A stretch of DNA of 64,000 nt. Source: an uncultured Clostridia bacterium. Lineage in GTDB: Bacteria > Bacillota > Clostridia > Oscillospirales > Acutalibacteraceae. Under the pieces are notes generated by a model. It saw only the letters and a program-made list of their open reading frames with translations, was not told where the DNA came from and did not search any database. A program made the translations under genes and the position numbers. The number at the start of each line of letters is the position of its first letter. Within the stretch, counting starts at the first letter, position 1. The stretch is taken from assembly GCA_937876375.1 (NCBI GenBank), contig CALEHY010000006.1, forward strand, positions 1-64,000, in the 5' to 3' direction. Shown here in pieces: positions 57,568-64,000 of the stretch.

Positions 57568-59001
57568 TTAGCCCAAAATCTCCTTAAGCAGCTTTGTTAC
57601 CTCTGATGCAGGAGCCTTGCCCTTTAGAGCACGCATACACTGACCAGTTAGGAAGTTGAATGATTTCTCCTTACCCTCACGGTACTCCTCAACAGCCTTT
57701 GGATTGTTTGCAACAATCTCCTCAACAACAGCCTTGATAGCACCAGAATCGGACACCATCTCAAGATTGTTAGCCTTGACATAATCTGCTGGGATAACGT
57801 CCTCACTGAACACAGCAGATAGCACCTTCTTGGCACTGTCACGAGATATCTTGTTGCCCTTGACAAGATTGATAATTTCACCTAATGACTCTGGTCTAAA
57901 GCTCATATTCTCTGGTAGAGTCTGGGTGTCATTAAGCAGCTTCATTAGGTCGCCCATAATCCAGTTTGCACTGTCCTTTGGACTGTCAGTAATCTTGTGT
58001 GTGATATCGAACAGCTGTGCAAACACCTTGTCAGAGCATAGGATATTTGCATCGTATTCAGTTAGACCACATTCCTCAACATAGCGTAGCTTCTTTGCCT
58101 CTGGTAGCTCTGGTAGAGTGTCAGCAATGTTCTGTACATACTCATCAGAAAGCTCGATAGGTGGCAAATCTGGCTCTGGAAAATACTTGTAATCCTGTGC
58201 ATCTTCCTTAGATCTCATAGCGTATGAGGTGCCCTTGCTGTCGTCCCAACGACGAGTTTCCTGTACTACCTTGTCACCATCCTCGATGAGCTCAATCTGA
58301 CGCTCTGACTCGGCAACAATAGCGTTGTGGATAGCTTTGAATGAGTTGATATTCTTCATCTCTGTTCTTGTGCCGAACTCGGTAGAGCCAACTGGCATAA
58401 CAGACACATTAACGTCGGCACGAAGTGAGCCCTCCTGCATCTTGCAGTCGGATACACCACAGAACTGTAGAATAGCTCTTAGCTTTTCAACATACTCAAC
58501 AGCCTCATCAGCGCTAGCAATATCTGGCTCTGATACAATCTCAAGTAGAGGCACGCCACAACGGTTGTAGTTAACCAATGTAGAATCTGTCCACTCATCA
58601 TGAACTAGCTTACCAGCGTCCTCCTCCATATGAATTTCGTGAATTCTGACCTTCTTTTTGCCACCGTTGATGGAATCGTTAATCTCGATCCAACCATTGC
58701 GACAAATAGGTAGATAAAGCTGTGAAATCTGATAAGCCTTTGGCAAATCAGGATAAAAATAGTTCTTTCTGTCGAACTTGTTGTACTGTGTAATCTCACA
58801 GTTGAGTGCAAGACCAGTACGAACAGCGAACTCTACAACCCTCTTGTTAACGACTGGTAGAGTACCAGGCATACCAGAGCAAATCTCACACACATGAGTG
58901 TTTGGCTCTCCACCAAACTCGGTTGTACAGTTGCAAAAAATCTTTGTCTTTGTGGCAAGCTCGGTATGAACCTCAAGACCACATACTGTTTGAAACTCCA
59001 T
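57568..59001 (-). CDS. gatB: Asp-tRNA(Asn)/Glu-tRNA(Gln) amidotransferase subunit B
   Basis: A 477-residue kinase-like subunit that activates the mischarged Asp or Glu. The N terminus TVCGLEVHTELATKTKIFCNC, RKNYFYPDLPKAYQISQ and EMKNINSFKAI are diagnostic. The C-terminal YqeY-like domain is complete. The start is the ATG at 59001, behind AAGGAGG; a frame extension of seven codons is not needed. Thirteen bases after gatA. Confidence 0.97.
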   Translation of the reverse strand: MEFQTVCGLEVHTELATKTKIFCNCTTEFGGEPNTHVCEICSGMPGTLPVVNKRVVEFAVRTGLALNCEITQYNKFDRKNYFYPDLPKAYQISQLYLPICRNGWIEINDSINGGKKKVRIHEIHMEEDAGKLVHDEWTDSTLVNYNRCGVPLLEIVSEPDIASADEAVEYVEKLRAILQFCGVSDCKMQEGSLRADVNVSVMPVGSTEFGTRTEMKNINSFKAIHNAIVAESERQIELIEDGDKVVQETRRWDDSKGTSYAMRSKEDAQDYKYFPEPDLPPIELSDEYVQNIADTLPELPEAKKLRYVEECGLTEYDANILCSDKVFAQLFDITHKITDSPKDSANWIMGDLMKLLNDTQTLPENMSFRPESLGEIINLVKGNKISRDSAKKVLSAVFSEDVIPADYVKANNLEMVSDSGAIKAVVEEIVANNPKAVEEYREGKEKSFNFLTGQCMRALKGKAPASEVTKLLKEILG

Positions 59002-59014
59002 AGTGCTTACCTCC

Positions 59015-60478
59015 TTAAACAAGATTTGGCTTTTTTAGATGAAAATCAGTATTCTGCTGATATGTGTTACCAGCTGTGAGAATAGTCTTTTCATCAAATG
59101 GCTTGCCGATAAGCTGCATACCGATAGGCATACCGTCCTTGTCAAATCCACAAGGTAGTGCTAGTGATGGCAAACCAGCGATATTAATCATTACTGTGTA
59201 TATATCACCTAGGTACATAGCAAGTGGGTCGGACAAGCCCTCACCCATCTTGAGTGCAGTTGTTGGAGCAACTGGACCTAGGATAAAGTCGTATTTTTCA
59301 AATGCTTCACCGAATGCCTTGCAGATAAGACCCTTTGCCTGCAAAGCCTTCTTGTAATAAGCGTCAAAGTAGCCAGATGATAGCACGAAGTTGCCAAGCA
59401 TAATACGCTTCTTAACCTCCATACCAAAGCCCTCTGAACGAGACTTAAAGTATACGTCACGAAGATTGTTGCAATCCTCTGCCTTGTAGCCATACTTGAT
59501 ACCATCAAATCTTGATAGATTTGAGCAAGCCTCTGCACAAGCGATGATATAGTATGTTGGGATAGCATATTTCACGATTGGCATAGAGAATTCCTCAATC
59601 TCTGCACCAAGCTCCTGCAATGTCTTTGCAGCATTCTTAACACTGTCAGCGACCTCGCCATTGATACCCTCACCAAAGAAATCAACAGGGATACCGACCT
59701 TGATACCCTTTAGGTTGTCGGTCTTGATAGCATCAAGGGTAAAAATCTCACTCTCCATAGAGGTGCCGTCCTTGATATCCTTGCCCTTAATAGTGTTGAA
59801 CACAGCAGCAACGTCAAGAACATTCTTACCGATAGGACCAATCTGGTCAAGTGATGACGCATATGCGATAAGACCATAACGAGACACAGCACCATATGTT
59901 GGCTTTAGTCCAGTTACGCCACAGAATGAGCATGGCTGACGAACAGAGCCACCAGTGTCAGAGCCAAGAGCACAAATGCTCTCATCAGCAGCAACAGATG
60001 CTGCAGCACCACCGGATGAACCACCAGGAACACGAGTAATGTCCCAAGGATTCTTGGTAGGTCCATAGAATGAGGTCTCACTAGTTGAGCCCATAGCGAA
60101 CTCGTCCATATTCAGCTTGCCAAGTGGCACCATATCAGCACTCTTTAGGTTTTTGATAACAGTGGCGTCGTATGGTGGCTTGAAATTATACAAAATCTTT
60201 GATGAGCAAGAGGTTAGCTTGCCCTTTTCACAGATATTGTCCTTGATACCAATAGGAACACCAGCAAGAGGAGAGGTAGCCTCACCAGCATCAATCCTCT
60301 TTTGCACTAGCTCTGCTTGTGCTAGGGCAGACTCCTTGTCGAATGAGGTGTAGCAGCCATAGGTAGAGTCCTTTGCCTCATATGCCTTTGCTACAGACTC
60401 AACAGCGTCCATAGAGGTAATCTCTTTGTTTTTAATCTTCTGTGCAACCTCAAGGGCTGTCATTTCAAAAATCTCCAT
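59015..60478 (-). CDS. gatA: Asp-tRNA(Asn)/Glu-tRNA(Gln) amidotransferase subunit A
   Basis: A 487-residue amidase that frees ammonia from glutamine. The catalytic Lys lies in PIGIKDNI, and the Ser-cis-Ser pair in VPGGSSGGAAASVA. ALGSDTGGSVRQPCSFCGVTGLKPTYG is the amidase signature region, with nothing missing. Ten bases after gatC. Confidence 0.97.
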   Translation of the reverse strand: MEIFEMTALEVAQKIKNKEITSMDAVESVAKAYEAKDSTYGCYTSFDKESALAQAELVQKRIDAGEATSPLAGVPIGIKDNICEKGKLTSCSSKILYNFKPPYDATVIKNLKSADMVPLGKLNMDEFAMGSTSETSFYGPTKNPWDITRVPGGSSGGAAASVAADESICALGSDTGGSVRQPCSFCGVTGLKPTYGAVSRYGLIAYASSLDQIGPIGKNVLDVAAVFNTIKGKDIKDGTSMESEIFTLDAIKTDNLKGIKVGIPVDFFGEGINGEVADSVKNAAKTLQELGAEIEEFSMPIVKYAIPTYYIIACAEACSNLSRFDGIKYGYKAEDCNNLRDVYFKSRSEGFGMEVKKRIMLGNFVLSSGYFDAYYKKALQAKGLICKAFGEAFEKYDFILGPVAPTTALKMGEGLSDPLAMYLGDIYTVMINIAGLPSLALPCGFDKDGMPIGMQLIGKPFDEKTILTAGNTYQQNTDFHLKKPNLV

Positions 60479-60488
60479 AATAGCCCCC

Positions 60489-60776
60489 TTAATCCACAGT
60501 CTTTGGCACTACGAAGCAACCATCCTGTGCCTCTGGTGCGTTTGCAGTAATCTCATCAGGTGTCATAGATGGCTGTACCTCGTCCTCACGCATAACATTA
60601 GTTACTGGGAAACAATGGCTCATAGCCTCAACACCATCAGTGTCTAGCTCGTTAAGCATATCAATGTATGTCAAAATATCCTGTAGCTCGTTGCCAACCT
60701 TCTTCTCCTCATCCTCAGAGAGTGTGATTCGAGCAAGCGACTCAAGATATTTAATCAAATCAGGAGTAATTTGCAT
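60489..60776 (-). CDS. gatC: Asp-tRNA(Asn)/Glu-tRNA(Gln) amidotransferase subunit C
   Basis: A 95-residue subunit that wraps between GatA and GatB. YLESLARITLSEDEEKKV and LQDILTYIDMLNELDTDGVE form the conserved N half, and the C half ends in FVVPKTVD, the usual end. About 94 bases after aspS, with the heptamer repeat between. Confidence 0.94.
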   Translation of the reverse strand: MQITPDLIKYLESLARITLSEDEEKKVGNELQDILTYIDMLNELDTDGVEAMSHCFPVTNVMREDEVQPSMTPDEITANAPEAQDGCFVVPKTVD

Positions 60777-60813
60777 TGTTACTATCCTTTCATCTTATCC
60801 TTCTAGCATAATC

Positions 60814-60869
60814 CAACTATCAACTAGCAACTAACAACTAGCAACTAACAACTAGCAACTAGCAACTAT
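60814..60869. repeat. Tandem heptamer repeat, eight copies of CAACTAN
   Basis: Eight back-to-back units, CAACTAT, CAACTAG, CAACTAA, CAACTAG, CAACTAA, CAACTAG, CAACTAG, CAACTAT; only the seventh base varies. It starts 1 base after the aspS stop codon and lies in the aspS-gatC gap. Copy number may vary between strains by slippage. Confidence 0.9.
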
Positions 60870-60870
60870 T

Positions 60871-62625
60871 TTATTCCTTCTCAACAGGTCTTCTTAGCTT
60901 GATATGTGTCTCTCTAAGCTGTAGCTCTGTAACATAGTTAGGAGCACCTAGTAGCATATCCTGTGCGTTGCTGTTCATAGGGAAAGCGATAACCTCACGA
61001 ATATTCTCCTCATCCTTAAGGAGCATAATCATTCTGTCGACACCAGGAGCCATACCAGCATGTGGTGGAGCACCGTAGTGGAACGCATTGTATAGAGCAC
61101 CGAACTTCTCCTTAACAGTGTCCTCGCTGTAGCCAGCCATCTCGAATGCCTTTACCATAACGTCAGGTCTGTGGTTACGAACAGCACCGGATGAAAGCTC
61201 AACACCGTTACATACGATATCGTACTGGTAAGCCTTAATCTCAGTAGGCTCTTGGTTCAATAGAGCGTCCATCTCACCCTGTGGCATAGAGAATGGGTTG
61301 TGTGTGAAGATAAGCTGATTGTTCTCATCACGCTCGAACATTGGAAAATCAGTGATATAGCAGAACTCGTATCTGTCCTTGTCGATAAGGTCAAGACGAT
61401 TAGCAAGCTCTGTTCTAATCTGACCAGCAAGCTCATTAACGACCTTTGGTGTGTCACAGATGAAGAACAATGTGTCATCAGTCTGGAAATTAAAGATTTC
61501 ACGAAGCTCCTGCTTCTTGTCGTCAGGTAGGAACTTGTCGATAGGGCCCTTGTATGAGCCATCCTCAAGCACTTCGATATATCCAAGACCCTTCATGCCA
61601 ATCTCTAGAGCGTACTTTAGCATCTTCTCGAACCAGCCCTTTGACTGCTTTGCACAGCCAGGTACATTGATACCACGAACTGGTCTGCCCTTGAATGCCT
61701 TGAACTCTACTGTAGAGAAGAACTCTGTTAGGTCAACGATTTCTAGTGGGTTGCGAAGGTCAGGCTTGTCAGTACCATATTTCATCATAGCCTCTTCAAA
61801 AGGTATCTTCTTGAATGGTGCTGGAGAAACCTGCTTGCCATTGCCAAACTTTGTGAATGTGTCATATAGCACCTCATCAGCAACAGCGAATACGTCCTCT
61901 TGAGTGGCAAATGCCATCTCAAAATCAAGCTGATAGAACTCACCAGGTGAACGATCAGCTCTAGCATCCTCATCTCTGAAACAAGGTGCAATCTGGAAAT
62001 ACTTGTCAAATCCAGAGGTCATAAGTAGCTGCTTGAACTGCTGTGGAGCCTGTGGCAAAGCGTAGAACTTGCCCTCATGCTTTCTTGATGGAATGATATA
62101 ATCACGAGCGCCCTCTGGTGATGAACAGGTAAGGATTGGTGTAGTAATCTCGGTAAAGCCAAGACCAGTCATCTTCTGACGAAGATATGCAATAACCTCT
62201 GAACGAAATAGGATATTGTCGTGTACCTTCTTGTTTCTCAAATCGAGGAAACGATATGTTAGTCTAACGTCCTCTCTGGTCTCCTTGCTCTCGCTAATCT
62301 CAAAAGGCAAATTCTCTGTGCAAGGATTTAGCACAACAAGGTTGTCCACCTTAACCTCTAGCTCGCCAGTAGCAATCTTTGGGTTAACAGTCTCCTCATC
62401 ACGCTTAACAACTGTACCCTCAACAGAGATAACGCTCTCCTTCTTGAGATGGTCGATAAGTGTATCATCATTAACAACGACCTGGGTCACGCCATACTCA
62501 TCACGAAGGTCGATGAATGCAACACCACCGTGGTCACGGATAGTGTCAACCCAACCAGCAAGCATAACCCTTTCGTTCAAATTATCAAATGTAAGCTCGT
62601 TACAATTATGTGTTCTGTAAGCCAT
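60871..62625 (-). CDS. aspS: Aspartyl-tRNA synthetase, probably non-discriminating
   Basis: A 584-residue bacterial-type class II synthetase. It has an N-terminal anticodon-binding OB domain (GWVDTIRDHGGVAFIDLRD), motif 2 (FRDEDARADRSPGEFYQLDFEM), the large bacterial GAD insert (about 285-420) and motif 3 near the C terminus (GMAPGVDRMIMLL). The OB domain has His in RDHGG, the position recalled as marking enzymes that also charge tRNA(Asn). Together with gatCAB directly downstream, this predicts Asp-tRNA(Asn) formation and amidation. The start is the second ATG, 9 bases after AAAGGGA. Confidence 0.96.
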   Translation of the reverse strand: MAYRTHNCNELTFDNLNERVMLAGWVDTIRDHGGVAFIDLRDEYGVTQVVVNDDTLIDHLKKESVISVEGTVVKRDEETVNPKIATGELEVKVDNLVVLNPCTENLPFEISESKETREDVRLTYRFLDLRNKKVHDNILFRSEVIAYLRQKMTGLGFTEITTPILTCSSPEGARDYIIPSRKHEGKFYALPQAPQQFKQLLMTSGFDKYFQIAPCFRDEDARADRSPGEFYQLDFEMAFATQEDVFAVADEVLYDTFTKFGNGKQVSPAPFKKIPFEEAMMKYGTDKPDLRNPLEIVDLTEFFSTVEFKAFKGRPVRGINVPGCAKQSKGWFEKMLKYALEIGMKGLGYIEVLEDGSYKGPIDKFLPDDKKQELREIFNFQTDDTLFFICDTPKVVNELAGQIRTELANRLDLIDKDRYEFCYITDFPMFERDENNQLIFTHNPFSMPQGEMDALLNQEPTEIKAYQYDIVCNGVELSSGAVRNHRPDVMVKAFEMAGYSEDTVKEKFGALYNAFHYGAPPHAGMAPGVDRMIMLLKDEENIREVIAFPMNSNAQDMLLGAPNYVTELQLRETHIKLRRPVEKE

Positions 62626-62689
62626 AATCATTGTTCCCTTTCGTACGGAAATTTAGTGGTGAATATAAAATTCCACATTAACGCTTTGT

Positions 62690-62719
62690 ATTATAACACA
62701 ATTTCCCATATATTATCAA
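62690..62719 (-). promoter_or_regulatory. Promoter of the aspS-gatCAB operon
   Basis: On the minus strand TTGATA (62714-62719), 18 bases, TATAAT (62690-62695), with the extended -10 TGTTATAAT. No T-box elements are seen in the 60-base leader. Confidence 0.6.
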
Positions 62720-62752
62720 TACTAAATTATAATAATTATATAATAAAACGAA

Positions 62753-62782
62753 AAATATCCCACGATTTCTCGTAGGATATTT
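62753..62782 (-). terminator. Terminator upstream of aspS
   Basis: A 13-bp stem (AAATATCCTACGA / TCGTGGGATATTT, one G-U) is followed on the minus strand by TTCGTTTTATT. It ends the DUF4173-like gene's transcript, about 120 bases after its stop. Confidence 0.7.
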
Positions 62783-62822
62783 GTTGAAATGCATAAAAAT
62801 GTAGAATTTAGAATTGATAATT

Positions 62823-62870
62823 GAGAATTAATGGTCTTGCAGACGGCTATTATAATCGTGCGTAGCACCC
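62823..62870 (+). repeat. Interspersed repeat copy B
   Basis: GAGAATTAATGGTCTTGCAG and TATAATCGTGCGTAG match the repeat at 55991-56032 read in the opposite orientation, with about six extra bases in the middle. It is flanked by AT-rich AAATTCTCAATT sequence (62871-62885). Confidence 0.5.
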
Positions 62871-62902
62871 TAAATTCTCAATTCTCCATTTTCAATTTTC
62901 AA

Positions 62903-64000
62903 TCATTCCATCACGTCGTAATTGACCTTCTTCTTTATGTCATAAAGACCAGTCTTTTTGTTATAATGATATTCTGTACCAATATTGTAATCATCGTAAT
63001 GCTCGAAGAAATCCTCGTCCTCGTTGTAGTAATAGTCAGAATCGTATCCATCGCCTGTATAGAACATTGATGTCTTGGCTATATCCTCTGACCTTTTCGC
63101 ATCATCAAGTGCAAGAACAGCCTTTGAATTAGCCATCGAATATTTCTTGAACGAGTCAACGCTGTTGCTCTCGCCATTAAAGTAGTCAGCATAATTTGTT
63201 GCATAGAGCTCGCCACAGATACGGAGTGCTTTCTTTGCTATCTCCTCATCCTCATTCTCTGTCAGCTCAACAAGGTATGGCACAGCAGAGTCGGACAAAT
63301 CACCAATGGTGTCAACGTCGAGCGACTCGATAGCACCAGTCTCATATGCATTGATATTATACTTTGCAATTTGGGTATCGATATCAGCAAATGACAGAGC
63401 GATGAACATAGCGCTACAAATGAGGATAATAGGCTGCATATAGCTGATTTTTGGGGCAAAAATATGCAGGATGAAGAACGCTATCACTACCACCATCATC
63501 AGCATAAATACTGTGACCATAATCCTGTTCTTTGACAGTCCGTAGATAGACACATTCAGTCTCATTTTCTGCAACGCTGTGACAATCAAAAGCAATGAGA
63601 AAAGAGAGATAAAGCAAGATAGCAGTTTTAGCATAATGCTCTTTTTCTTTGCTATCGCTGTAGCAACAGCAATCAGCAAAATATTGATGACACAGATAGC
63701 GAACATTTCAAAAAATCCTCTGCGTGCAAACTCTGATGCTGTGTACTCATAACCATCTGGCAAAATGCCCTTAAATGCAGAGAAAAAGTACGCTAGTTGT
63801 GAGAAAAGATACACGATATATAGCACTGATATTGCACCAAGGAATGCTACTGGAGCAGATACTGGCACACCCTTTTTGCTCTTCATGCCAGAGACAGAAT
63901 TTACATACAGCTTGTTGCGATTTGCATAAGCCTTGGAGAACATATATGGCACTACTAGGATAGCCAAAGTAAGCTGTAGCAGATATATTCCGATATTAGT
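62903..64000 (-). CDS. DUF4173-like membrane protein, cut by the window edge
   Basis: The C-terminal 365 or so codons of a larger gene; the frame has no stop up to base 64000. Four to six hydrophobic segments lie in the first 200 visible residues, with FKGILPDGYEYTASEFARRGFFEMFA, split by a short loop, resembling the DUF4173 (formerly DUF4153-related) core. The C-terminal 150 residues are soluble and acidic, with a HEAT-like stretch (VPYLVELTENEDEEIAKKALRI, in two parts) and a Tyr/Asp-rich end. The function is not known. A start codon is not visible. Confidence 0.72.
   Translation of the reverse strand, partial: TNIGIYLLQLTLAILVVPYMFSKAYANRNKLYVNSVSGMKSKKGVPVSAPVAFLGAISVLYIVYLFSQLAYFFSAFKGILPDGYEYTASEFARRGFFEMFAICVINILLIAVATAIAKKKSIMLKLLSCFISLFSLLLIVTALQKMRLNVSIYGLSKNRIMVTVFMLMMVVVIAFFILHIFAPKISYMQPIILICSAMFIALSFADIDTQIAKYNINAYETGAIESLDVDTIGDLSDSAVPYLVELTENEDEEIAKKALRICGELYATNYADYFNGESNSVDSFKKYSMANSKAVLALDDAKRSEDIAKTSMFYTGDGYDSDYYYNEDEDFFEHYDDYNIGTEYHYNKKTGLYDIKKKVNYDVME

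Noticed and set aside
60814..60869. CRISPR array
   Set aside because: The unit is 7 bases with no spacers and there are no cas genes; a simple tandem repeat.
62632..62690. T-box leader for aspS
   Set aside because: The leader is about 55 bases and lacks the T-box core and a specifier hairpin.

Overview
The window looks like chromosome from an anaerobic, spore-forming, AT-rich Clostridia bacterium. The evidence is pyruvate:ferredoxin oxidoreductase plus a clostridial 2[4Fe-4S] ferredoxin, a gerA-type germination operon, energy-coupling factor transport, RicT next to HolB, and GatCAB-dependent amidation beside AspRS. A gut member near the Ruminococcaceae/Oscillospiraceae is my guess from gene content only. 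No rRNA, tRNA, CRISPR array, prophage or insertion sequence was found.

Layout. 1-1.5 kb: a structured leader RNA ending in a UUCG terminator, then a lipoprotein gene. 1.4-5.5 kb (minus): a small coiled-coil protein and two tandem membrane-anchored parvulin-type foldases. 5.6-9.2 kb (plus): an O-antigen-ligase-like protein, a Cys-type sulfatase and a short formate/nitrite-family channel. 9.2-9.8 kb: a compact locus with two convergent consensus promoters, a 21-residue hydrophobic peptide whose ribosome binding site is buried in a hairpin, and an opposing short RNA (the best candidate for an undescribed type I toxin-antitoxin module), followed by a cluster of palindromes. 9.8-12.7 kb: a copper operon, csoR-copA, with a CopZ-like domain joined to the C terminus of CopA and a CsoR operator. 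12.7-14.8 kb: a membrane protein coupled to a condensation-fold acyltransferase. 14.9-19.5 kb: CorA and PFOR.

19.6-26.4 kb (minus): recD2, an MreB paralogue, a corrinoid adenosyltransferase and a complete ECF transporter (T, fused A-A, S), probably for corrinoid uptake. 26.5-38.8 kb (minus): the str/rpo block rpoB-rpoC-rpsL-rpsG-fusA-tuf. 39-45.7 kb (plus): a peptide-type binding lipoprotein, VanZ-like protein, nagB, two small lipoproteins, metG and tatD. 45.8-51.2 kb (minus): ferredoxin, then citrate synthase, a membrane protein, an AEC permease, holB and ricT. 51.2-56 kb: gerAA-AB-AC (minus), a small opposing membrane peptide, and a DUF421/DUF4363 pair (plus). 56-57.1 kb: an XRE repressor divergent from a membrane protein, with an 18-bp perfect inverted repeat over both starts. 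57.1-62.7 kb (minus): fluC and aspS-gatC-gatA-gatB with a heptamer tandem repeat after aspS. 62.9-64 kb: a DUF4173-like membrane protein cut by the window edge.

Many genes share the same promoter style (TTGNNN, 17 bp, often TGTTATAAT) and strong AGGAG ribosome sites. These were used to correct starts, including TTG for rpsL and the AEC permease. The PFOR and ferredoxin promoters carry a similar 15-bp palindrome, which may link these two partners in pyruvate oxidation.
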